A stretch of 64,000 bases of DNA from Bacillota bacterium. GTDB taxonomy: Bacteria > Bacillota > Clostridia > Tissierellales > Gottschalkiaceae. The notes below the pieces were generated by a model that was not told the origin of the DNA, did no database searches, and saw only the letters and a program-made list of their open reading frames with translations. Positions 53,705 through 61,620 of the stretch are shown piece after piece. The first letter of the stretch is position 1. Each line of letters begins with the position of its first letter. Both the position numbers and the translations under genes were made by a program. Location of the stretch: positions 1 to 64,000 of the forward strand of contig JAEZUY010000002.1 in NCBI GenBank assembly GCA_023420895.1, read 5' to 3'.

Positions 53705-54937
53705 ATGGCAGAAAGAAACGTATTTGATACTCTCATGGAGAGAGGATATATCAAACAGATGACTCATGAAGATGAGATTAGAGATCTTCTTGGAAAAGAG
53801 AAGATAACATTCTATATAGGTTTTGACCCTACAGCAGACAGTCTTCACGTAGGTCACTTTATAGCTATGATGTTCATGGCACATATGCAGAGAGCAGGCC
53901 ACAGACCTATAGCTCTTGTAGGAGGAGGAACTGCTACAATAGGAGACCCTTCTGGAAGAACAGATATGAGAAAAATGCTTACGAGAGAAGATATAAACAG
54001 AAATGCTGAAGCTATAAAAGGACAGCTTGAAAAACTTGTAGATTTCTCAGACGGAAAAGCTCTTATGGTTGATAATGCAGACTGGCTTTTAGATCTGAAC
54101 TATGTTGATTTTCTGAGAGATGTGGGAATACATTTTTCAGTTAACAGAATGCTTACTGCAGAATGTTTCAAACAGAGACTTGAAAAAGGTCTTTCATTCC
54201 TTGAATTCAACTACATGCTTATGCAGGGATACGATTTCTACGTACTTAACAAAGAATACGGATGTAAAATGCAGCTTGGAGGAGACGACCAGTGGTCTAA
54301 TATGATTGCAGGTATGGATCTTATAAGAAGAAAGGGCGGAGAACAGGTTTACGCTATGACTTGCACTCTTCTTACTAACAGTGAAGGACAGAAAATGGGT
54401 AAAACTGCAGGAGGAGCAGTATGGCTTTCAGCTGACAAGATGTCTCCATACGACTTCTATCAGTACTGGAGAAACGTTGACGATGCTGATGTGAATAAAT
54501 GTCTAAGAATGCTTACATTTATACCGATGGATGAGATAGAAAGACTTTCAGCGCTTGAAGGTTCAGAAATAAATAAAGCAAAAGAAATATTAGCTTACGA
54601 AGTTACAAAGCTTATACACGGAGAAGAAGAAGCGGAAAAAGCTCAGGAAGCGGCTAGAGCGCTGTTTGAAGGGGGAGCTGATTCTGACTCAATACCTTCT
54701 ACAGATATGGAAGCTTCTGTATTCGAAGAAGGAATAGGACTTCTGGGACTTCTTACAGAATTAGGACTTACAAAATCTAACGGAGAAGCTAGAAGACTCG
54801 TTCAGCAGAACGGAATATCTATAAACGATGAAACAGTTTCTGATCCTAGAATGACTGTAGATAAATCATTCTTCAAAGACGGAAGCATGATGATAAGAAA
54901 AGGAAAGAAAGTTTATCATAGAGTAAATATGAAATAA
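53705..54937 (+). CDS. tyrS: Tyrosyl-tRNA synthetase
   Basis: A 410-residue class I synthetase for tRNA-Tyr. Motifs are [20 protein letters not shown] (HIGH), [33 protein letters not shown] and the KMSKS equivalent [16 protein letters not shown]-terminal S4-like domain follows ([18 protein letters not shown]). The ATG at 53705 is fixed by an upstream in-frame TAA at 53699 and the family start; the nearest good binding site lies some 40 bases upstream, behind a hairpin. Likely cotranscribed with the MATE gene 16 bases downstream. Confidence 0.96.
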   Translation: MAERNVFDTLMERGYIKQMTHEDEIRDLLGKEKITFYIGFDPTADSLHVGHFIAMMFMAHMQRAGHRPIALVGGGTATIGDPSGRTDMRKMLTREDINRNAEAIKGQLEKLVDFSDGKALMVDNADWLLDLNYVDFLRDVGIHFSVNRMLTAECFKQRLEKGLSFLEFNYMLMQGYDFYVLNKEYGCKMQLGGDDQWSNMIAGMDLIRRKGGEQVYAMTCTLLTNSEGQKMGKTAGGAVWLSADKMSPYDFYQYWRNVDDADVNKCLRMLTFIPMDEIERLSALEGSEINKAKEILAYEVTKLIHGEEEAEKAQEAARALFEGGADSDSIPSTDMEASVFEEGIGLLGLLTELGLTKSNGEARRLVQQNGISINDETVSDPRMTVDKSFFKDGSMMIRKGKKVYHRVNMK

Positions 54938-54952
54938 GAAAGGCGGAAATTA

Positions 54953-56326
54953 ATGAATACATCTCAACAGCTCGGTGAAGAGAAAATATCGAGTCTGCTT
55001 TTCAAATTTTCACTTCCTGCAATAGTCGCAATGCTTGTAAATGCGATTTACAATGTCGTGGACAGGATGTTCATAGGGAGACTGGTAGGTCCTGAGGCGT
55101 TTGCAGGAGCCTTTGTAGCGTTTCCTATAATTCTGATAGTCGTGGCGTTCGGAAATCTTGCGGGATTCGGAGGAGCTTCTCTTACGTCTATAAGACTCGG
55201 TCAGAAGAAGGAAGAAGAGGCCAAGATGATTTTTGGAAATTCTTTTCTTCTTTCCGTAATTCTTGCAGTGCTGTTCACTGGAGCCATATTCATATTTATG
55301 GAGCCAATTCTTAGATTCTTCGGTTCTACAGATGAAATAATGGACTATTCGAAACAGTATATGGGATTCGTTGCACTCGGATTTCCATTTCAGATTATTG
55401 CAATAAGTCTGAACAGCTTTATGAGAGCCCTTGGAAAACCGAAGCTTGCAATGAGCACTATGCTCATAGGAGCTATCGCGAATATAATTATGGATGCTCT
55501 TTTCATGTATGTTCTGGATATGGGAATAATAGGAGCGGCAATAGCTACGAGTATAGCTCAGGTGCTTTCTTTCACGTTCGTGATTCAGTATTTTCTTTCA
55601 AAGAGAGCGCCTATAAGACTTGAAAGAGCTTATATGGTTCCGCAGTTTTTCCAGATAAGAAAAATACTTGCACTTGGGATGACTCAGTTCTCGATACAGC
55701 TTCTGAACAGTCTTATAACTTTAATATACAACAGAATTCTTGCAGAGCACGGAGGGGCAATAGCTATTTCGACTTACGGAATAATAAGCAGTGTTCTTTC
55801 TGTAATAGTTCTGCCTGTATTCGGACTTAATCAGGGTTCTCAGCCTATAGTCGGATATAATTACGGAGCTGAAAATTATGACAGAGTTAAAGCGACTCTT
55901 AAACTCGCTATAAAATATGCAACGATTTTCACTACTCTCGGATTCATAGTGACCCAGTTTTTCACGACATATCTGGTGCAGCTGTTTACAAAAGATCCGG
56001 AGCTTATAGACGCGGCATCTCATGGAGTCAGAAAATTCTTCATGATGTTTATCATAGTTGGATTCCAGATAGTTTCGTCCAACTATTTTCAGGCAAAAGG
56101 TCTTCCTTTGAGATCTTTTATTCTGAGCATATCCAGACAGGGACTGATACTCGTTCCTGCGCTTTTCATTCTTTCGAGAGCTTACGGGCTTGACGGAATA
56201 TGGTATGCGGCGCCTCTTGCAGATGCGGCATCAGCTGTTTTCACTGGAGCAGTTCTTTTTTATGATATGAAGAAGATGAATCAGATGGAAGCGGAAAAAC
56301 TGAAAAGAGAAAAAATTGCAGCTTAA
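54953..56326 (+). CDS. MATE family efflux transporter (MepA-like)
   Basis: A 457-residue multidrug and toxin extrusion protein with 12 membrane helices in two six-helix halves. Start LGEEKISSLLFKFSLPAIVAMLVNAIYNVVDRMFIGRLVGPEA is the usual MATE pattern, and the second half shows GLNQGSQPIVGYNYGAENYDRVKATLKLAI. It would export cationic compounds using a Na+ or H+ gradient. ATG follows GAAAGGCGG. It lies directly behind tyrS and ends at a terminator. Confidence 0.9.
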   Translation: MNTSQQLGEEKISSLLFKFSLPAIVAMLVNAIYNVVDRMFIGRLVGPEAFAGAFVAFPIILIVVAFGNLAGFGGASLTSIRLGQKKEEEAKMIFGNSFLLSVILAVLFTGAIFIFMEPILRFFGSTDEIMDYSKQYMGFVALGFPFQIIAISLNSFMRALGKPKLAMSTMLIGAIANIIMDALFMYVLDMGIIGAAIATSIAQVLSFTFVIQYFLSKRAPIRLERAYMVPQFFQIRKILALGMTQFSIQLLNSLITLIYNRILAEHGGAIAISTYGIISSVLSVIVLPVFGLNQGSQPIVGYNYGAENYDRVKATLKLAIKYATIFTTLGFIVTQFFTTYLVQLFTKDPELIDAASHGVRKFFMMFIIVGFQIVSSNYFQAKGLPLRSFILSISRQGLILVPALFILSRAYGLDGIWYAAPLADAASAVFTGAVLFYDMKKMNQMEAEKLKREKIAA

Positions 56327-56334
56327 TTTCAAAT

Positions 56335-56386
56335 AAAAGCCTGAAGGTTTGAATTCTTCTGAAATTCAGATCTTCAGGCTTTTTTC
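56335..56386 (+). terminator. Intrinsic terminator after the MATE gene
   Basis: AAAAGCCTGAAG and CTTCAGGCTTTTTT form the outer stem; TGAATT and AATTCA extend it inside. Confidence 0.9.
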
Positions 56387-56439
56387 ATAAACTTGTAGAA
56401 GGCCGGAATCATTGATTATCAGCCGTTACTATGATAAAA

Positions 56440-56490
56440 TTTACATAGTCAATAGTAATAGTGATTATCAGTTTAATTAAATATTACTAT
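56440..56490 (+). promoter_or_regulatory. ABC operon promoter with Fur-like box and inverted repeat
   Basis: TTTACA (56440-56445), 17 nt, GATTAT (56463-56468). TAATAGTGATTATCA (56456-56470) agrees with the Fur 7-1-7 pattern TGATAATNATTATCA at 12 of 14 fixed positions and covers the -10 box. ATAGTAATA (56452-56460) and TATTACTAT (56482-56490) form a perfect inverted repeat around it. TGATTATCAG also occurs at 56413-56422. Confidence 0.6.
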
Positions 56491-56502
56491 GGGGTGATCA
56501 AT

Positions 56503-57572
56503 ATGAAAAAGTTAATCGCAATTATTTTATCAGCATTTATGCTTTTAAATTTAGTTGCATGCGGTGGAGATCCGGCAGAAGAAACAAAAGAAGAATCTAA
56601 AGCCGGAGAAGCGCAGGAAGAAATCTTAAAAGAAGAAGAAGAGAAGGAAGAAAAAGCGAAAGAAAAGACAGAGGAGACTACGGAAGAGGCAATAAGTCTC
56701 AAGGTAGGAGCGCCTAAAGCGCCGCCGACACTTCCAGTTCTTCACATGATAGAGGAAAAGACATTAGGAGAGAATGTAAATCTTGAACTTGACATCTGGA
56801 ACGATCCGGAACAGCTTATTGCTATGGTTCAGGATAACGAGCATGATATGTTCGCATTTCCTCTGACAGTAGTTGCAAAGTTAAACAGTAAAGATGTGCC
56901 TGTGACTTTAATGAATGTCAACACATGGGGTGTAACTTACTTCATGACGAGTGACAAAGATTTTAAATCATGGGAAGATTTGAGAGGGAAAACAGTTTAT
57001 GTTCCGCTTCAGTCGAGTCCGCCTGATGCACTGACTCAGTATTTCTTAAACGAGGCAGTAAAGTAGGAGAGGATGTAAACATAGTTTATGCTTCGATGAC
57101 TGAAGTTACAAGTGCTTTAGTATCGGGACAAGCAGAATATGCAACAATTATTGAGCCGCAATGTACAATTGCTCATTCAAAAAATGAAAACCTCATCACG
57201 GCTTTCAGCTTTGAAGATGAGTGGAAAAAAGCAACAGGAACAGACACTATGATTCCAAATGCAGGATGGGGAGCAAAAAACAGCTTCATAGAAGAACATC
57301 CTGAATTTACAGAAAAATTCCAGGAAGCTTATAAAGAGAGCTTAGAATGGGTTTTGGCAAATCCTAAAGAAGCATCTGAACTTGCTGAAAAATATCTTGA
57401 TATGCCTGCACCGATAATAGAACAGGCGATTCCGAGAATGGGACTGCATTTTAAAACAGCAGTTGAATCAGAAGAAGAACTTGATATGTTCTATAATTTA
57501 CTGAATGATTTTGATCCAAAAATGATTGGCGGAAAACTTCCGGATAAATCGATGTATTATAACCATGAATAA
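56503..57572 (+). pseudogene. NitT/TauT-type ABC substrate-binding lipoprotein, interrupted by a frameshift
   Basis: ATG at 56503 (GGGGTGATC upstream) opens a lipoprotein (IILSAFMLLNLVACGG, then a Glu/Lys-rich linker) with the NMT1/SsuA-like fold: LKVGAPKAPPTLPVLHMIEE, ELDIWNDPEQLIAMV, WEDLRGKTVYVPLQSSPPD. Frame 1 stops at TAG (57064-57066) after FLNEAVK. Shifting by one base at 57063 continues seamlessly as VGEDVNIVYASMTEVTSALVSG and runs to TAA at 57572, giving about 356 residues in total, a normal length. Loss of one A from the run before the stop would explain it. It may be a real mutation, a sequencing error or recoding. Substrate unknown; genes for permease, ATPase and two cupins follow. 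Confidence 0.8.
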
Positions 57573-58314
57573 ATTTAAAACATACTTTTTATCAGCAATT
57601 ATTTTTCTCGGAATTTGGGAGATAGGAACATTTTTCTTTCCGCCGCTCGTTGTTCCTCCTATAGAAGAAGTTTTAAGATGTCTTATCGACATACTTAAAG
57701 ATTCAGGAACAGGAAGAACAGTCCTTTTAACTATAGTGAGATTTATTTTAGGACTTGGAGCAGGAATTGTTATTGGAAGCGTGATAGGATTTTTATTCGG
57801 AATATTTCCAAAATTTGAGAGACTATGTTCGCCTTATCTGAATATATTACAGGCGACACCTCCCGTCTGCTGGGTTGTGCTTGCGCTTGTATGGTTCGGA
57901 TTTAACGGAAAGCCGAGCATATTCATCGTTGCGACAGCCACTATTCCTGTAATGGTTATAAACTTGAGCAGCGGAATCAAGAGTATTGACAGTGATCTTA
58001 TGGAGATGGCTCAGTGCTATCACTTTTCGAAAGCGAAAGTGTTAAGGCATATTGTAATTCCAACAGTTTCTCCGTATTTTCAGTCAGCTCTCCATATAGT
58101 CATAGGAAACGGCTGGAAACTTGTCGTTATGGCTGAAGTTTTAACGACTAATACGGGAATAGGCGGAGCAATTTTATCAGCGAGACTGAATATAGAGCCT
58201 GAAATGGTAATAGCATGGGCGGTTATCACGATAACAGCATGTTATCTGACTCAGGCGCTGATTAAAAAGATATTTTTATCAAGGAGGGGATTCAGGTTTG
58301 CTAAAGCTGACTAA
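57565..58314 (+). CDS. ABC transporter permease, NitT/TauT (SsuC/TauC-like) family
   Basis: A 249-residue permease with six membrane helices (FLSAIIFLGIWEIGTFFF, ILGLGAGIVIGSVIGFLFGIF) and the EAA loop MEMAQCYHFSKAKVLRHIVIPTVSPYF near residues 165-190. I start it at the ATG at 57565, which overlaps the end of the binding-protein gene (ATGAATAA). The tight overlap shows the binding protein and permease evolved as a unit, so the upstream frameshift is probably recent. It overlaps the ATPase gene by 17 bases. Confidence 0.9.
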   Translation: MNKFKTYFLSAIIFLGIWEIGTFFFPPLVVPPIEEVLRCLIDILKDSGTGRTVLLTIVRFILGLGAGIVIGSVIGFLFGIFPKFERLCSPYLNILQATPPVCWVVLALVWFGFNGKPSIFIVATATIPVMVINLSSGIKSIDSDLMEMAQCYHFSKAKVLRHIVIPTVSPYFQSALHIVIGNGWKLVVMAEVLTTNTGIGGAILSARLNIEPEMVIAWAVITITACYLTQALIKKIFLSRRGFRFAKAD

Positions 58315-59038
58315 TCTGGAAAAGAGTTTTAACGATTTAAATATAGTGAAAAATTTGAGCTTAGAAGTAGAACCGGGTGAAATCCTCGCTCTTGTCGGAC
58401 CGTCAGGCTGCGGAAAATCGACGCTTATGAATATGATATCCGGCCTTATTGAACCGGATAAAGGAACTATTGAAAAGAAAATTGAAAAAATAGGTTATCT
58501 TTTTCAAGGGCCAAGACTTTTGCCATGGAGAACTGTTTTCGAGAATGTCTCTATCGCAGGAGATAAAAAAGATGAAGAATCTGTAAACAGATGGATAAAA
58601 GAAGTGGGCCTCAAAGGCTTTGAAAATTACTATCCTCAGCAGCTTTCGGGAGGAATGAAAAGAAGATGCGCTCTTGCGAGAGCTCTTTATTACGGAGGAA
58701 ATCTTCTTCTGATGGATGAGCCTTTTTCAGGACTGGACTATGGAATAAGAATGGACATGCTGAATCTTCTTCTGGATATCTGGAGAAGAGAAAAGCCGGG
58801 GATACTGTTTGTAACACATGAAATTGATGAAGTGCTGAAAGTTGCGAACAGAGTTGCACTTTTAAGTGCAAGACCGCTTACAATTCAGGAAATTCTTGTG
58901 CTGCCGGGCAGTCCGGGAAGGAATACCGCAGATCCTGAACTTGAGTACTACAGAAAGAAAATTATAGATGCAGTCACAAAAGAAACTAAGAAACAGGGAG
59001 AGGAAGAAACAGATGGGAAAATTACGAAACCTGCCTAA
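58298..59038 (+). CDS. ABC transporter ATP-binding protein, NitT/TauT family
   Basis: A 246-residue ATPase: Walker A LVGPSGCGKSTLMNMI near residue 33, Q-loop YLFQGPRLLPWRTVFENV, signature QQLSGGMKRRCALARAL, Walker B LLLMDEPFSGLD and switch His in FVTHEIDEVLKVANRV. The LPWRTV sequence after the Q-loop is typical of nitrate/sulfonate/thiamine-precursor transporters. Start TTG at 58298 follows GGAGGGG. Its 3' end overlaps the first cupin gene by 26 bases. Confidence 0.92.
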   Translation: MLKLTNLEKSFNDLNIVKNLSLEVEPGEILALVGPSGCGKSTLMNMISGLIEPDKGTIEKKIEKIGYLFQGPRLLPWRTVFENVSIAGDKKDEESVNRWIKEVGLKGFENYYPQQLSGGMKRRCALARALYYGGNLLLMDEPFSGLDYGIRMDMLNLLLDIWRREKPGILFVTHEIDEVLKVANRVALLSARPLTIQEILVLPGSPGRNTADPELEYYRKKIIDAVTKETKKQGEEETDGKITKPA

Positions 59039-59342
59039 AGACAGTCCAGAACTGTTAAATGATTTAATAGATATAAGAGAGGGAAGAGTAATAAGCATGG
59101 CGCTTTCAAAGTCTGACAGCTGTCAGATTATGCTTCTGAGTTTCGGTGACGGAGAGAGCGTCAGCGAAGAAACTTATTTCGGCGACACTTTCTATTATGT
59201 ACTAGAAGGGAAAATGCCGGTTTATGAAGACGGAAATAAAAAAGTTATACATGAAGGCGAATGCTTATGTGTTCCAAAAGGAGTTCTTCACGCTGTAGGA
59301 GGAGAAGGACCTTTTAAGATACTGCAAATTACAGTAGAATAG
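59013..59342 (+). CDS. Small cupin protein 1
   Basis: A 109-residue single-domain cupin. The double-stranded beta-helix is seen in IMLLSFGDGESVSEETYFGDTFYYVLEGKMPVYED and GECLCVPKGVLHAVGGEGPFKIL. Of the usual metal-binding set the first motif lacks the His-x-His pair (VSEETYFGD), while the second keeps His in LHAVGG, so metal binding is uncertain. The ATG follows AGGGAGAGGAAG within the end of the ATPase gene. Its place in a transporter operon suggests sensing or handling of the imported ligand. Confidence 0.8.
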   Translation: MGKLRNLPKDSPELLNDLIDIREGRVISMALSKSDSCQIMLLSFGDGESVSEETYFGDTFYYVLEGKMPVYEDGNKKVIHEGECLCVPKGVLHAVGGEGPFKILQITVE

Positions 59343-59353
59343 GAGAGATAAGA

Positions 59354-59686
59354 ATGGACAAGCTTATAAAGAATTTACCTCATGAAGTTCCTTTTAATAT
59401 AAAAGACGAGGTTCAGTATGAAGAAGGAAAAGTAGTAAGTCTTACTCTTGCTCAGGAATCGGGAGTTGGAATGACGCTTTTCGCATTTGATGAGGGTGAA
59501 GGTGTGAGCACTCATGCGGCGCCCGGAGATGCATTTGTGAATATTTTAGAAGGAAAAGCTCTAATAACGATTGACGGTAAAGAGAATGAAGTTAGCGAAG
59601 GGGAAGGCATTATAATGCCTGCTAAAATTCCTCACGCAGTAAAAGCGGTAACGAAGTTTAAAATGCTTTTAACAGTTGTTAAATAA
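59354..59686 (+). CDS. Small cupin protein 2
   Basis: A 110-residue cupin, a paralogue of the preceding one: LTLAQESGVGMTLFAFDEGEGVSTHAAPGDAFVNILEGKALITIDGKE and GEGIIMPAKIPHAVKAVTKFKMLL. Here the first motif has His in STHAAPGD and the second in PHAV, closer to a metal-binding cupin than copy 1. The ATG follows AGGAGAG, 11 bases after the previous stop. Last gene of the ABC operon; function unknown. Confidence 0.82.
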   Translation: MDKLIKNLPHEVPFNIKDEVQYEEGKVVSLTLAQESGVGMTLFAFDEGEGVSTHAAPGDAFVNILEGKALITIDGKENEVSEGEGIIMPAKIPHAVKAVTKFKMLLTVVK

Positions 59687-59696
59687 TTTGTTATTC

Positions 59697-59731
59697 AAGC
59701 GGCATATATTAAATATATGCCGCTTTTTTTA
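59697..59731 (+). terminator. Intrinsic terminator after the cupin genes
   Basis: AAGCGGCATATAT and ATATATGCCGCTT pair around a short centre, followed by T7. Confidence 0.9.
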
Positions 59732-59744
59732 ATACTTTGAGCAT

Positions 59745-59772
59745 AAAAAAAGAACCCCGAAGGGTTCTTTTT
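59745..59772 (-). terminator. Intrinsic terminator after hcp
   Basis: On the minus strand AAAAAGAACCC and GGGTTCTTTTT pair over a 4-nt loop with a T tract. Confidence 0.9.
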
Positions 59773-59788
59773 ATCTATTTAAAAATGA

Positions 59789-61432
59789 TTATACCATCAT
59801 TTCAAGATCTTCTTCAGCTGTAGTTATTCCGCCTATTCCGAAGTTTTCAACTAGAACGTTAACTACATTTGGAGATAGGAAACCAGGAAGTGTTGGTCCT
59901 AGGTGTATGTTCTTAACTCCAAGTGATAGAAGTGCAAGAAGAACTATAACAGCTTTCTGCTCATACCAAGCTATGTTGAACACGATTGGTAAATCGTTTA
60001 TATCATCAAGTTCGAATGCTTTCTGAAGTTCCATAGCTATAACAGCTAGTGAGTATGAGTCGTTACACTGACCAGCGTCAAGCACTCTAGGAATTCCTCC
60101 TATATCGCCAAGGCCAAGCTTGTTGTATCTGTATTTAGCACATCCTGCTGTAAGGATAACTGTATCTTCTGGAAGACCTTTAGCGAATTCTGTATAGTAT
60201 TCTCTGCTCTTCATTCTTCCGTCGCATCCGCCCATTACGAAGAATTTCTTTATAGCTCCTGATTTAACTGCATCTACAACTTTGTCAGCTATAGAAACAA
60301 CTGTATCGTGAGCGAATCCTCCAACTATAGTTCCTTCTTCTATTTGCTCTGGCGGAGCACATTTTTTAGCGTGTTCTATTATTTCAGAGAAATCTTTATT
60401 TCCGTTTTCGTCTTCTTTTATTCTCTTAAGTCCTTCGTATCCCACTGCACCTGTAACGTAGATTCTATCTTTATAAGAATCTTTTGGCGGAACTAGACAG
60501 TTAGTTGTAAACAGAATTGGTCCGTTGAATGTTTCGAATTCTGTTTTCTGCTGCCACCAAGCGTTTCCGTAGTTACCTACTAGGTGATCATATTTTTTAA
60601 GTTTTGGATAGTAGTTTGAAGGAAGCATTTCTGAGTGAGTATATACATCTACTCCTGTTCCTTCAGTCTGCTCTAGAAGCTGTTCAAGGTCTCTTAAGTC
60701 GTGTCCTGTTATAAGTATTCCAGGATTTTCTCCAACGCCTATATTAACTTCTGTAGGCTCAGGGCTTCCGTAAGTTTCAGTATTAGCCTTATCAAGAAGA
60801 GCCATTACTTTAACTCCGTATTCTCCAGTTTTAAGAACTAGAGCTACAAGCTCATCAACTGAAAGAGAATCGTCTAGTGTAGCTGCAAGAGCTTCTGAGA
60901 AGAATGCATATATATCGTTGTCTTCATATCCAAGATTGTGAGCGTGATGTCCGTAAGCAGCAGCTCCTTTAAGTCCGTAAGTAGTAAGCTCTCTAAGAGA
61001 TCTCACATCTTCGTTTTCTGTAGAAAGAACCCCAACTTCTTTAGCTTTTTCATCATATTCTGATTCTGGTATATCCCAGTTAGCCGCATCTTCTTCTATG
61101 TTTATAGAAGAATCTTTTTCTTGAACCGCAGCCTTAAGTTCATCTCTTACTTTTTTAGCTTCTGTTATTCTGTTCACGAAATAGTCGTAATCGAAGTTTG
61201 CATTAGTTATAGTAGCAAATAAGCTTAACTGAATGAATCTGTCAGCTTCTAATGTGTCTATACCAAGTTTAGCAGCCTCGATTCTGTAAAGAGCTATTCC
61301 TTTAAGTGTATATATTAAAAGGTCCTGAAGATTTGCCACATCAGCTTTTTTACCGCATACACCTTGTACTGAACAGCCTTTTCCTCCTACTGTTTCCTGA
61401 CATTGGTAACAAAACATTTTTGTATCTGACAT
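59789..61432 (-). CDS. hcp: Hybrid cluster protein (hydroxylamine/NO reductase)
   Basis: A 547-residue Hcp. The N-terminal [4Fe-4S] cysteines have the spacing of the strict-anaerobe type: C8, C11, C20, C26 (C-x2-C-x8-C-x5-C in [20 protein letters not shown]). Hybrid-cluster ligands follow in [44 protein letters not shown] and [13 protein letters not shown]. Hcp detoxifies NO to N2O and reduces hydroxylamine. No hcr reductase gene is adjacent, as usual in anaerobes. The ATG follows AAGGAGGC. The promoter carries an inverted repeat and a GGGTAT element. Confidence 0.96.
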   Translation of the reverse strand: MSDTKMFCYQCQETVGGKGCSVQGVCGKKADVANLQDLLIYTLKGIALYRIEAAKLGIDTLEADRFIQLSLFATITNANFDYDYFVNRITEAKKVRDELKAAVQEKDSSINIEEDAANWDIPESEYDEKAKEVGVLSTENEDVRSLRELTTYGLKGAAAYGHHAHNLGYEDNDIYAFFSEALAATLDDSLSVDELVALVLKTGEYGVKVMALLDKANTETYGSPEPTEVNIGVGENPGILITGHDLRDLEQLLEQTEGTGVDVYTHSEMLPSNYYPKLKKYDHLVGNYGNAWWQQKTEFETFNGPILFTTNCLVPPKDSYKDRIYVTGAVGYEGLKRIKEDENGNKDFSEIIEHAKKCAPPEQIEEGTIVGGFAHDTVVSIADKVVDAVKSGAIKKFFVMGGCDGRMKSREYYTEFAKGLPEDTVILTAGCAKYRYNKLGLGDIGGIPRVLDAGQCNDSYSLAVIAMELQKAFELDDINDLPIVFNIAWYEQKAVIVLLALLSLGVKNIHLGPTLPGFLSPNVVNVLVENFGIGGITTAEEDLEMMV

Positions 61433-61460
61433 GATTGTAAGCCTCCTTAAATATTTAAAT

Positions 61461-61502
61461 TAACCTTACGGTTATTATACCCATTTTTATTTTAAAAAAT
61501 CT
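61461..61502 (-). promoter_or_regulatory. hcp promoter with inverted repeat
   Basis: On the minus strand AGATTTTTTAAAATAAAAATGGGTATAAT contains TATAAT (61479-61474) inside GGGTATAAT, with AGATT 15 nt upstream of GGGTAT, fitting WGWTT-N13-17-GGGTAT of clostridial sigma-B. Immediately downstream TAACC-TTAC-GGTTA (61461-61474) is a perfect inverted repeat placed to block initiation or bind a NO-responsive regulator. Confidence 0.5.
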
Positions 61503-61620
61503 GTGATTGATATCAAATAATAAAGTGTCATATATCACAATGAAATATTAATAAATATTTTATTGTGAATATGATATAATAAATACATTGAACTGAAAAT
61601 ATATCATATTGGAGGAACCT
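61503..61620 (+). promoter_or_regulatory. Promoter region of the PAS-PP2C gene
   Basis: The stretch contains the palindrome TTGATATCAA (61507-61516), TGTGAT and ATCACA as distant inverted copies, and AAGTGTCATATATCACAA (61523-61540), half of which matches a Rex site. A TATAAT (61575-61580) is the likely -10; the -35 is poor. Confidence 0.4.

Noticed and set aside
57096..57572. An independent second binding-protein gene
   Set aside because: Its sequence continues directly from the upstream frame after a one-base shift; it is one interrupted gene.
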